This document shows positions 1 to 8,492 of a DNA stretch of 9,941 nucleotides, piece by piece. The notes under the pieces were generated by a model. It saw nothing but the letters and a program-made list of their open reading frames with translations, was not told the origin of the DNA and did not search any database. A program made the translations under genes and the position numbers. Positions within the stretch are counted from its first letter, which is position 1. Each line of letters opens with the position of its first letter. Origin of the DNA: VGEM01 sp033764265. Its GTDB lineage: Bacteria; Pseudomonadota; Alphaproteobacteria; Rhodospirillales; Rhodospirillaceae. The DNA is taken from contig JANRJB010000440.1 in the NCBI GenBank assembly GCA_033764265.1, forward strand, positions 1 through 9,941. The letters run 5' to 3'.

Positions 1-2
1 AA

Positions 3-78
3 TGGTGCCCAGGGCCGGAATCGAACCAGCGACACAGGGATTTTCAGTCCCTTGCTCTACCAACTGAGCTACCTGGGC
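3..78 (-). tRNA. tRNA-Phe (anticodon GAA), 3' CCA encoded
   Basis: The reverse complement folds into a complete 76-nt cloverleaf. The seven acceptor pairs (GCCCAGG with CCTGGGC) are perfect. The D arm carries AGTTGGTA, the anticodon stem AGGGA/TCCCT closes the loop CTGAAAA, and the T arm has the loop TTCGATT. The loop places GAA as anticodon, which reads phenylalanine codons UUC and UUU. The terminal CCA is encoded (TGG at 3-5 on the plus strand). It lies downstream of the amidohydrolase operon on the same strand but has its own promoter-like sequence, so it is probably transcribed separately and trimmed at the 5' end by RNase P. Confidence 0.97.
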
Positions 79-119
79 GCGCCGCCACGGACGACAGGGC
101 AGGCGGAAAAGAGGGGCGC

Positions 120-149
120 TTTATAGACGCGGCCGGCCCGCCCTGTCCA
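120..149 (-). promoter_or_regulatory. Sigma-70-type promoter for tRNA-Phe
   Basis: On the minus strand there is TGGACA (144-149) and TATAAA (120-125) separated by 18 bases, a close match to a -35/-10 promoter. The bases after the -10 are GCGCCCC, a GC-rich discriminator of the kind found at stable-RNA promoters under stringent (ppGpp) control. The predicted start near 112-113 leaves a leader of about 35 nt before the mature tRNA. The boxes are read from sequence; stringent control is inferred from the discriminator. Confidence 0.6.
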
Positions 150-160
150 GAGCGGGCCGG
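133..160 (-). terminator. GC-rich hairpin after the amidohydrolase operon
   Basis: A perfect 9-base inverted repeat, CCGGCCCGC (133-141) and GCGGGCCGG (152-160), flanks a 10-base loop. It lies about 60 bases past the second amidohydrolase stop, where a terminator is expected. No U-tract follows it on the minus strand, so it is not a textbook intrinsic terminator. It could act with Rho, protect the transcript's 3' end, or be incidental in GC-rich DNA. Its loop contains the -35 box of the tRNA promoter. Confidence 0.4.
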
Positions 161-218
161 GCGGCCGGCGATCGGTTCAACCGCCTGAAATCGCGCACGA
201 AAAGAAACGCGCCTGGGC

Positions 219-1507
219 TCACCGGTAGCCGTTGGGCGCGGCCGCCGGGGCCAGGCTGCGGTAGCGGTCGCGCAGCCGGGTCTGGCGGGTGACCAGGTTG
301 ACCTCGTCGCCCATGACGAACACATGTGTCGGCGCGGCGGTCACCTCGAGCGGGTCGCCGTCCCACACCACCACGTCGGCGTCCTTGCCGGGCTCCAGCG
401 TGCCATAGCGGTCGGCCAGGCCCCACACCGCGGCGGGGTTCACGGTCAGGGCCGCCAGCGCGGCGTCGTGCGGCAGGCCATAGGCCACCGCGATGCCCGC
501 CATCTGCCGCACGTTGCGGGCGTTGTTCACCATCTGGTCGGACCCGGCCATGAACAACAGCTTCACCCCGGCCGCGTGCAGCCGCGCGGCGTTCTCCAAC
601 GTCGCGCCCATGCTCTCGAAGCGGCTGGGCAGGTTGTTGCTGGGGTCGATGATCACCGGCACTTGGGCCGCGGCGATCTCGCCGGCCACCTGCCAGCCCT
701 CCTGCGCGCCGACCAGGATAACGCGCAGCTTCTGCTCGGCGGCCAGCGCCAACACGACTTGGATATCGGACGCGCGGCGCACGTCGATGACCAATGGCAG
801 CTTGCCCTCGGCCACCGGCACCAGGGCCTCCAGGTCGGCGCGCGGCAGCACCGTCGCCCGCGCCCGGTTGTCGTCGAAGTCGGCGCGGTTGCGGGCGTAG
901 TAGCGCGCATCGTCCAATGCCTGGCGCAGGAAACCCACCGCCGCGCCGCGCGAGCCGCCGGCCAGACGTTTGCCGGTTTCGCCCAGGGCCGCGAACATCG
1001 CCACCTTGGGCCGCACGGTGAAAGCCTCGCCGTCGCCGAGCGACAGCACCGCGCCCAGCCCCGCGAACATCGTCTTGCCGAAATCGGGCGCGGTGACGGC
1101 GCGGGTTACGCCCTTCACGCGCGTGACCTGGACGTTGAGCGAGTCCGGCAACAAGCCGGGCGTTGGGTCGAACGCCGCGCTGAAGGCCGCGTCGCGCGCG
1201 TCGCTGTCGTCGGTCTGGCGGATCTGCTCGATCTCCACCAGCCCCAGCCGGGTGAACGAATTCATCAGTCCCGGCGTGACGGGTGCGCCCTGGGCGTCGA
1301 TCACCGTGGCGCCCGCCGGCGCCGCGATGCCGGCGCCGACCGCGACGATGCGCCCCTGGTCGAACACCACCGTGCCGTTGTCGACGATGCCGGCCGCGCC
1401 CATGGTGTGCACGGTGCCGTTGACGACGGCGACCGGCGCGGCGGTTGCCTGGGCAATCAGGGCCGGCGTGGCGGCCAGCATCAGCGCGGCGAGGATGTTG
1501 GCGCTTC

Positions 1508-1511
<4 letters not shown>
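219..1511 (-). CDS. Exported amidohydrolase-family protein, probably catalytically degenerate
   Basis: This 430-residue protein starts MRSANILAAL with a signal peptide whose hydrophobic core runs to about residue 20 (likely cut near ATAA, 22-25). It keeps the family layout: an N-terminal beta sandwich with NGTVHTMG and GRIVAVGAGIAAPAGATVID, then the VTPG lead-in, and the C-terminal NPAAVWGLADRYGTLEPGKD (358-377), which closes the barrel and re-forms the sandwich. The HxH metal motif that should follow VTPG is replaced by NSFTRLG (84-90), and the regions expected to supply further histidines read VIDVRR (241-246) and LVGAQEGW (266-273). One Asp in AGSDQ (322-326) may be the remaining ligand. 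Its ATG overlaps the upstream stop (ATGA, 1508-1511), with AGGAGG at 1519-1524. Inference: a non-catalytic or repurposed partner of the upstream enzyme in the periplasm. A true enzyme with different ligands is not excluded. Confidence 0.85.
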
Positions 1512-2926
<1,415 letters not shown>

Positions 2927-3004
2927 GACAATCTCCCCCAACGCGCGTGGTTGCGGCTATGCTCAACGGTTGCACACTCGCGCGTGGCGGAGCAAGTAGA
3001 CCCC

Positions 3005-3730
3005 GTGGAAACGATTTCCAAAATCGACCGACAGCAGCGCGGCGTGATCGCCTACCTGAGCGATGAAGCCCACGACCGCGGCCGGGTACGCGGCCACGAG
3101 CGGTTTTCGATCGCGATGCACGCCGATGGCGCCAAAACCCTGCGCGCGAGCTGCGTGATCGACGACCCGCCGCACATCGTGCGCGACGTGGTGCAGACGG
3201 TGGACGCGCTGATGCGCCCGCGCGAGTGTTTCGTTCAGCTGCGCGTCGGCGGGGCGTTCGCCGGCTCGGGCTGGTTCGCCTGGCGCGACGGCTGGGCGGG
3301 CTGCGAAGCCGACACCGCGGCCGAAGGCCGGGTCAGCCAGCGCATGGCGTGCGCCGACGGTCCGCGCGGGTTCTGCAACCACGCCATCGTCGGCGATGCC
3401 TGGATGGCCGCGAACCATCCGCGCCGGCAAGGCGGCGAGGCGTTCACACTGGCGCAGATGTTCACGCCGTCGCTCAACAAGCAGGGCAGCACCGGGCCGC
3501 TGTTGGCGCGGACCGCGCTGGGCATCGTCTATCGCGGCGCCGAACGCGTGACGGTGCCGGCCGGTACATTTACAACCCTGTCGTTCCGGTTCACCGGCGC
3601 GGAGGCCCATGCGGCTTCAGCGGGCCCCGAATACGAGATGTGGACCACCGACGACGGCTGCTACAGTCCGGTGCTGTCGATGTATCGGGGCAGGCGGCGT
3701 TATGAGCTGGTCGAACTGGTCCATGATTAG
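3005..3730 (+). CDS. Conserved-looking cytoplasmic protein of unknown function
   Basis: I do not recognise a named family. From GTG 3005 the product is 241 residues (starting METISKIDRQQRG) with no signal peptide or membrane segment, so it is probably cytoplasmic. The second half looks rich in beta strands: VTVPAGTFTTLSFRF, then YEMWTTDDGCYSPVL and a final RRRYELVELV. That pattern recalls small-ligand-binding beta-barrel proteins, but this is an impression, not an assignment. GTG 3005 has GGAG (2989-2992) 12 bases upstream, which is long. An in-frame GTG at 2984 would add seven residues but has no ribosome site. Its end overlaps the start of the solute-binding protein gene, so the two are very likely co-transcribed. 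It is divergent from the amidohydrolase operon with under 80 bases between starts. Confidence 0.7.
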   Translation: METISKIDRQQRGVIAYLSDEAHDRGRVRGHERFSIAMHADGAKTLRASCVIDDPPHIVRDVVQTVDALMRPRECFVQLRVGGAFAGSGWFAWRDGWAGCEADTAAEGRVSQRMACADGPRGFCNHAIVGDAWMAANHPRRQGGEAFTLAQMFTPSLNKQGSTGPLLARTALGIVYRGAERVTVPAGTFTTLSFRFTGAEAHAASAGPEYEMWTTDDGCYSPVLSMYRGRRRYELVELVHD

Positions 3731-5252
3731 GCGAGCGGCGCTCGTGCTGCCGGCGCTCGCGCTGGCGGCGCTGGGCGCGGTGGCGCTGCCGGTGGCCGCG
3801 CAAGCGCCAGCGGAGAAAGTGCTGCGCGTGGGGGTGGCCTCGCTGTTGCCCGACCGCGCCAATCCCTATTCCACCATCGTCATCCCGTCGCTGATCCCCA
3901 ATCAGCTGATCTACGATTCGCTGCTGTCGTTCGACGCGAACGGCAACCTGCAGCCCGGCCTGGTCGAGCGGTGGGAGATGCTGGCGCCCGACCACTGGCG
4001 TTTCACCCTGCGCGACGGCATCGCGTTCTCCAACGGCGAACCGCTCGACGCCGCCGCGGCCACCGCCGCCATCACCTACCTGGCCGAGGAAGCCGGCGTG
4101 ATGGAGGTGGTGGCGCAGTCGCTGGTGGACGTGGTGTCGGCCACGGCGGTCGACCGGCTGGTGTTCGACGTGCGTTCCGACGGGCCCAATGTGCTCTTGC
4201 CGCGCCGGCTGGCCGGCATCTTCGTACCGGCGCCCAAGGCCTGGGCGCGGTTGGGCCGCACCGCCTTCAGCGGCGCGCCCGCCGGCACCGGCCCGTTCAC
4301 GCTGGCTGAGTGGAGCGCCGGCAAGGCGGTGTTCGCCGCCAATCGCGCGGCCTGGCGTCCGCCGGTGATCGACCGCATCGAACTGCTGCAGGTGCCCGAT
4401 CTCAACGCCCGCATGCAGGCCCTGCGCACCGGGGCCATCGACATCGCCGTCGACGTCGGTCCCGACGACCGGCCGCTGATCGAGGCCGCCGGCGGCACGC
4501 TGCACATCCGCCCCACCGGCCGGGTGCAGACGCTGACCTTCGTGGCGGTGAAAGACTCTCCCGTGGCGGACGTGCGCGTGCGCCAGGCGCTCAACTACGC
4601 CGTCAACAAGCAGGCGATCATCGACGTGCTGTTGGGCGGCACCACCGCGCCGGCCACCCAACCCGCGGCACGGCAGGCGTTCGGGTACGTCGCCGATCTC
4701 GCGGCATACCCTTACGATCCCGATCGCGCGCGGGCGCTGCTGGCCGAGGCCGGGCACGCCAACGGGTTTTCTATGCAGCTCAGTTTCCCGCCCGGCGCCA
4801 TGGCCGGCGACGAGGCGTTCTACCAGCAGCTGGCCTCGGACCTGGGCGCGGTCGGCGTGCGCGCCACCATCGAAACCTCCACCTTCGCCCAGCACATCAC
4901 CCGGATCCGCATGGGCGGCTGGCCGGGCGAAGGGTTCGGCATGGACTACAACAACATGCCCGCGCTGGACGCGCTGTGGCCGATGCGCATCCACAGCTGC
5001 CTGTGGGCCGCGCCGTGGCACTGCCGCGAGGACTGGGTGCCGCTCATTCGCGCGGCGGAAACCGCCACCAGCGTCGAGGCGCGCCTGGCGCTGACCCGGC
5101 AACTCGGGCGGATGTATCGCGACGAACCGACCGCGATCTTTCTGTGGGAAATGCCGGGGCTGGATGCGGTCGGCCCGCGCGTGGCAGGTTTCGAATCACA
5201 GCTGGGCCGCATCAATTTCGAGCGCATGGATTTGCGCGTCGCGGCGCGGTAA
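3723..5252 (+). CDS. Periplasmic solute-binding protein, family 5 (peptide/nickel type)
   Basis: A 509-residue extracytoplasmic binding protein of the DppA/OppA/NikA family, normally the receptor that hands peptides, nickel complexes or similar ligands to an ABC importer. The start MIRRAALVLPALALAALG gives a typical signal peptide, with cleavage around residues 26-30. An in-frame ATG at 3702 would add seven polar residues and fits less well. Family hallmarks are YDSLLSFDANGNLQPGL (64-80), WRFTLRDGIAFSNGEPLD (92-109), GTGPFTL (188-194), VRQALNYAVNKQAI (286-299) and YDPDRARALLAEAG (331-344). C426 and C434 could form a periplasmic disulfide. There is no lipobox. No permease or ATPase gene lies nearby. 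Instead it overlaps the end of an unknown cytoplasmic protein's gene and is followed 12 bases later by an adenylate cyclase. The ligand cannot be read from the sequence. Confidence 0.9.
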   Translation: MIRRAALVLPALALAALGAVALPVAAQAPAEKVLRVGVASLLPDRANPYSTIVIPSLIPNQLIYDSLLSFDANGNLQPGLVERWEMLAPDHWRFTLRDGIAFSNGEPLDAAAATAAITYLAEEAGVMEVVAQSLVDVVSATAVDRLVFDVRSDGPNVLLPRRLAGIFVPAPKAWARLGRTAFSGAPAGTGPFTLAEWSAGKAVFAANRAAWRPPVIDRIELLQVPDLNARMQALRTGAIDIAVDVGPDDRPLIEAAGGTLHIRPTGRVQTLTFVAVKDSPVADVRVRQALNYAVNKQAIIDVLLGGTTAPATQPAARQAFGYVADLAAYPYDPDRARALLAEAGHANGFSMQLSFPPGAMAGDEAFYQQLASDLGAVGVRATIETSTFAQHITRIRMGGWPGEGFGMDYNNMPALDALWPMRIHSCLWAAPWHCREDWVPLIRAAETATSVEARLALTRQLGRMYRDEPTAIFLWEMPGLDAVGPRVAGFESQLGRINFERMDLRVAAR

Positions 5253-5264
5253 CGGAATCCGCCG

Positions 5265-6959
5265 ATGGCCTCGCGCTCCCGGCGGCCCTGGAAGATCCGG
5301 ACCAAGCTTGTCGTCATGCTCGGCGCGATCAACGTGCTCGGCACGGCGCTGTTCGCTGGGCTTGCCTACACGGCCGCCAGCAATCGGTCGCTGACCGACA
5401 TCGACGAGGCGTTGTGCGCGGCCGCCGACGGCGCGCAGCAGATCGTGCCCAGCCTGATCATCAACGATGTCGATACAGTGGGCCGCGACACACCGGCCTA
5501 CGTTGCGGCCTACCGCGATGCGCATCGGCAATTGGAGCAGTACGCCGAGGCCGCGCGGGTGGAGTTCATTTACGCCATCGTCGTCCGCCCCGACGGAACC
5601 GCCTTCGAGCTGATGGGCAACCTGAGCCCGGAGCAGCAGGCCGAGCGCGCCGATCCGCTGGTCGATCTGTTCCGCAAGCCCTACGCGCCGTCGCCGGCCA
5701 TGCTGACGGCGGCGCGCACCATGTCCACCACCATCGACGCGGTGGAAGACAGTTATGGCTACTTCCGCTCGTGCCTGGAGCCGGTGCGCTGGTCCAACGG
5801 CTTGGTCGTGATGTTCGGCGCCGACCTCAACATTACCGACGTGCGCGCGCGCCTGCGCCAGGACCTGATCGTCAACTTCGGCATCGGCGCGATCGTCATG
5901 GTGCTGACGCTGACCTTCGTGCTGGTCTTCAGCCGCCGAATCGCGTCGGAACTCGGCGACGTTGTCACGGACGCCAACCGGGTCAGCCGGCTGCAACTCG
6001 ACACCGCCGCCGAACGCCGGCAGTCCACCACGCTGGAAGTCGACAGGCTGTTCGCGGCCCTGCACGACATGAAAGCCGGCTTGCGGGCGTTTTCGAAGTA
6101 CGTGCCCAACGCGGTGATCGGCCGGGTGCTGGAGACCGGCAAGGCCGAGATCGGCGGCGAACGGCGCGAGTTGTCGCTGTTGATGACCGACGTGGCCGAC
6201 TTCACCACCATCAGCGAGCAGCTCGATCCCGAGAAGGTGATGGTGGTGATGTCGGAGTACTTCGACCACGTGGTCGCGCCGCTGCTGGCCGAAGGCGCCA
6301 CCGTCGACAAGTACGTCGGCGACGCGATTTTCTCGTACTGGAACGCGCCCCACGCGCAGTCCGATCATGCCGCGCGTTGCTGCCGGGCGGCGTTGAGGGC
6401 GCGCGCGGTCTCGATGGCGCTGGCCGATCAATGGCGCGCCGCCGGGCGATGGCCATGGATCACGCGCTTCGGATTGCATTCCGGCGCCACCGTGTTCGGC
6501 AATGTCGGCGCGCCCGACCGCATGGACTTCACCGTGATCGGCGGTTCTGTCAATCTGGCTTCGCGCCTGGAAGGACTGAATAAGGTTTACGGCACCTCGA
6601 TCCTGGCCAGCGATGCGTTGCGTGCCAACGCCGGCGACCGATTTCTGTTCCGCCCCGTGGACCGCGTGATGCCCAAGGGCGTGGTCGCGCCGGTCGACAT
6701 TTTCGAACTGATCGGCGCGTTCGGGGTAGCCGACTTGGCGCCGGCGCCAGCCGATGTTTCCTATGTCGAAGCCTGGGACGCGGCCTATACTGCTTACCGA
6801 CGCCGCGAGTTCACGGCGGCCCGCGGTTTATTCGCCGCGCTGGCGGCCGAACGACCGGCCGATGCCCTCGCGGGCCGCTATCTGGCGCGCGCCACCGTGC
6901 TGGCCGACCAGCCGCCACCCATCGGCTGGGACGGCGTCGAGCGGTTCGACAACAAATAG
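5265..6959 (+). CDS. Membrane-anchored class III adenylate cyclase
   Basis: A 564-residue protein that should make cAMP from ATP at the inner membrane. Layout: TM1 (about 14-36), a periplasmic segment of about 165 residues (37-201) that probably senses a signal, TM2 (about 202-223), a HAMP-like linker (224-275), and the catalytic domain (about 300-485). All canonical catalytic positions are visible: metal aspartates D309 (LMTDVADFT) and D353 (KYVGDAIF), adenine-specifying K349 with D421/T423 (MDFTVIGG), and transition-state N430 and R434 (VNLASRLEG). A C-terminal extension (500-564) ends in PPPIGWDGVERF, a tail I associate with this cyclase type. It starts 12 bases after the solute-binding protein's stop, with only a weak GGA upstream, so translation may depend on the upstream gene. 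The periplasmic segment matches no sensor fold I can name. The gene ends tail to tail with pspF, with 7 bases between the two stops. Confidence 0.93.
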   Translation: MASRSRRPWKIRTKLVVMLGAINVLGTALFAGLAYTAASNRSLTDIDEALCAAADGAQQIVPSLIINDVDTVGRDTPAYVAAYRDAHRQLEQYAEAARVEFIYAIVVRPDGTAFELMGNLSPEQQAERADPLVDLFRKPYAPSPAMLTAARTMSTTIDAVEDSYGYFRSCLEPVRWSNGLVVMFGADLNITDVRARLRQDLIVNFGIGAIVMVLTLTFVLVFSRRIASELGDVVTDANRVSRLQLDTAAERRQSTTLEVDRLFAALHDMKAGLRAFSKYVPNAVIGRVLETGKAEIGGERRELSLLMTDVADFTTISEQLDPEKVMVVMSEYFDHVVAPLLAEGATVDKYVGDAIFSYWNAPHAQSDHAARCCRAALRARAVSMALADQWRAAGRWPWITRFGLHSGATVFGNVGAPDRMDFTVIGGSVNLASRLEGLNKVYGTSILASDALRANAGDRFLFRPVDRVMPKGVVAPVDIFELIGAFGVADLAPAPADVSYVEAWDAAYTAYRRREFTAARGLFAALAAERPADALAGRYLARATVLADQPPPIGWDGVERFDNK

Positions 6960-6966
6960 CGCCGAT

Positions 6967-7989
6967 TCAACGCCCGGCCTGCTGTGACGGCAGCAATCCG
7001 TGCCGGCGCAGTTCGTGGCGGAACTGGTGATAGCTCAGGCCCAGTCGCTGCGCGGCTTGGCGCTGGTTGTTGCGGGCCGCGGTCAGGGCCGTGGTCAGCA
7101 GGCGGTGCTCGAATGCCGCCACCGCGGCGCGGTAATCGGCGGGCTCCGGCGCGGGTGGCGGGCCGGGTGAATCAAGCGAAGGCGCAGCGGAGGGCGGCGC
7201 TTTGGGTCGCGGCCGGTGCGGCGATTCAAAAGGATCGAACACCACCGTGCCGATGGGCCGCGCGGGATCGTCCCAATGCGAGATCGCCCGCTCGACCACG
7301 TTCTTCAGCTCGCGCACGTTGCCCGGCCAGGCGTGGTGTTCAAGCGCCGCGACCGCGGCCGCGGTGAAGCCGGGAAACGCCGACCAGCCCAGCGCCTTGG
7401 CCATGCCCAGGCCGAAGTGCTCCGCCAGCATGCGCACGTCGCCCGGACGTGCCCGCAGCGGCGGCAGCGTCAGCACGTCGAACGCCAGCCGGTCGAGCAG
7501 GTCCTCGCGAAAGCGCCCGGCGGCGGCTTCGCTCGGCAGGTCGACGTTGGTGGCCGCCACCATGCGCACCGACACGCGCAGGGTCTCGCTGCCGCCCAGG
7601 CGCTCGAACTCGCCGTACTCGATGACACGGAGAATCTTTTCCTGCAGCGACAGCGGTGTGTTGCCGATCTCATCCAGGAACAGGCTGCCGCCATGCGCCA
7701 TTTCGAAACGGCCCTGCCGGCGCCGCGCCGCACCGGTGAAGGCGCCGGCCTCGACGCCGAACAGCTCGGCCTCCAGCAGGCTCTCGGGCAAGGCCGCGCA
7801 ATTCAGCTTCACGAACGGCCCTTGCCAGCGCGGCGACAGAAAGTGCACGCGCGCCGCCGAGAGCTCCTTGCCGGTGCCGCGCTCGCCGATCACCAGCACC
7901 GGACGGTCGACCGGCGCCACGCGGGAAATGTGGTCCAGGTGGGCCAGGAAACTGGGGGACTGGCCCAAGGGTGCGGGAAGATCGGCCAT
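6967..7989 (-). CDS. pspF: Phage shock operon activator PspF (sigma-54 enhancer-binding protein)
   Basis: A 340-residue AAA+ activator with no receiver domain, as in E. coli PspF, which remodels sigma-54 RNA polymerase at psp promoters. Visible are Walker A GERGTGKE (35-42), the sigma-54-contacting loop GAFTGA (82-87), Walker B GGSLFLDEIG (100-109), arginine-finger candidates R161 and R167 in the RFREDLLDRLAF region, and WPGNVRELKNVVERA (221-235). A Fis-type helix-turn-helix (about 290-332) binds the enhancer. FLSPRWQGPF (50-59) matches the surface tryptophan loop through which E. coli PspA inhibits PspF, so the same control is likely here. A proline-rich linker of about 28 residues (256-283) separates the AAA+ and DNA-binding parts. 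The residue before EAGAFTGA is Val, where E. coli has His. The start lacks a clear ribosome site, suggesting low expression. It is divergent from the psp operon and overlaps the enhancer region, which allows autoregulation. Confidence 0.94.
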   Translation of the reverse strand: MADLPAPLGQSPSFLAHLDHISRVAPVDRPVLVIGERGTGKELSAARVHFLSPRWQGPFVKLNCAALPESLLEAELFGVEAGAFTGAARRRQGRFEMAHGGSLFLDEIGNTPLSLQEKILRVIEYGEFERLGGSETLRVSVRMVAATNVDLPSEAAAGRFREDLLDRLAFDVLTLPPLRARPGDVRMLAEHFGLGMAKALGWSAFPGFTAAAVAALEHHAWPGNVRELKNVVERAISHWDDPARPIGTVVFDPFESPHRPRPKAPPSAAPSLDSPGPPPAPEPADYRAAVAAFEHRLLTTALTAARNNQRQAAQRLGLSYHQFRHELRRHGLLPSQQAGR

Positions 7990-7998
7990 GATGTGACG

Positions 7999-8037
7999 TA
8001 ATCTGTTATCTGATGGCGAGATTAATCACATAATCTG
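7999..8037. promoter_or_regulatory. Candidate PspF enhancer (upstream activating sequence)
   Basis: An 18-base inverted repeat, AGATTA-N6-TAATCT, lies at 8019-8036. Related half-sites TAATCT (7999-8004) and TTATCTG (8006-8012) sit beside it. The palindrome centre is about 112 bases upstream of the predicted sigma-54 start site, a normal enhancer distance; E. coli PspF sites lie at a similar position. It is also just upstream of the pspF start, so binding could repress pspF. The repeats are seen directly; PspF binding is inferred. Confidence 0.5.
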
Positions 8038-8074
8038 CCGGAATTCGCTACTTCGTTCTGAGGCAGACCAAAGG

Positions 8075-8096
8075 AATCCAATTATTTCAATGATTT
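8075..8096. promoter_or_regulatory. AT-rich bend, possible IHF site
   Basis: This is a conspicuously AT-rich patch in GC-rich DNA, lying between the enhancer palindrome and the -24/-12 promoter. It includes AATCCAATTATTT, which fits the IHF consensus with about two mismatches. IHF bends DNA at this position in the E. coli psp promoter. The match is weak, so it could equally be a general AT-rich flexible stretch. Confidence 0.25.
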
Positions 8097-8113
8097 GGGC
8101 TGCCGGTCCGACT

Positions 8114-8129
8114 TGGCACGCCGATTGCA
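8114..8129 (+). promoter_or_regulatory. Sigma-54 (-24/-12) promoter of the psp operon
   Basis: TGGCACG-CCGA-TTGCA matches the sigma-54 consensus (TGGCACG, four bases, TTGCW) at every defined position. The invariant GG (8115-8116) and GC (8127-8128) are 12 bases apart, as required. Transcription should start near 8140, giving a leader of about 60 nt before the first gene at 8203. Together with divergent pspF and a palindrome about 110 bases upstream, this makes stress-induced, PspF-dependent expression of the whole downstream operon the expected mode. Confidence 0.92.
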
Positions 8130-8202
8130 TTGTTAGGGCCAAGCGGGCCGCGGGGTTGCGGTCGCGCACAAATCTGAAGCCAAACACCGAAGGAGAACCA
8201 CC

Positions 8203-8427
8203 ATGTCCACCCTGAATGACAAAATCGGCGCCCTGGTCGTGACCGTGTTCGTCGTCATCGGCCTCTCGGCCGCCATGAAGCCGACGCTCGCGGCCGAACC
8301 GACCGCCAAGCCCGCCGTCGCGACCATCGTCGCGGCGGCCCCGGCCGTGGCCGAGCGCGCCAAGACGCTTGCGCGCGTCATCGGCTGGATCCGCGCCATC
8401 GACGCGGCTTCGCCGATCCACCGCTGA
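8203..8427 (+). CDS. Small exported or membrane protein, first gene of the psp operon
   Basis: A 74-residue protein that I do not recognise. A strong ribosome site, AGGAG (8191-8195), lies 7 bases before the ATG, and it is the first gene after the sigma-54 promoter, so it is very probably translated. Residues 8-24 form a hydrophobic segment. The following TLAAEP (28-33) could be a signal peptidase site, giving a mature peptide of about 43 residues; otherwise the segment is a single membrane anchor. An alanine/proline-rich stretch follows (33-49), then a predicted amphipathic helix, AERAKTLARVIGWIRAID (50-67), with basic and hydrophobic faces that could lie on a membrane. The E. coli psp operon begins directly with pspA, so this is an extra member. 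A role at the stressed inner membrane is inferred from position only. Confidence 0.8.
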   Translation: MSTLNDKIGALVVTVFVVIGLSAAMKPTLAAEPTAKPAVATIVAAAPAVAERAKTLARVIGWIRAIDAASPIHR

Positions 8428-8492
8428 TCCCGTTGCGTCGCATCCGTTCGCTGTTCCCTGTTCCCCCCGGAGACCGCTTCAAGGAGCCCGCC

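Noticed and set aside
3591..5102. 503-codon open frame antisense to the solute-binding protein
   Set aside because: The composition is Arg/Gly/His-rich and low in complexity, with no recognisable motif, while the sense strand carries clear family 5 hallmarks.
4310..6583. 757-codon plus-strand frame spanning the binding protein and cyclase
   Set aside because: It reads through two well-supported genes in the wrong frame, with an Arg-rich composition and no family signature.
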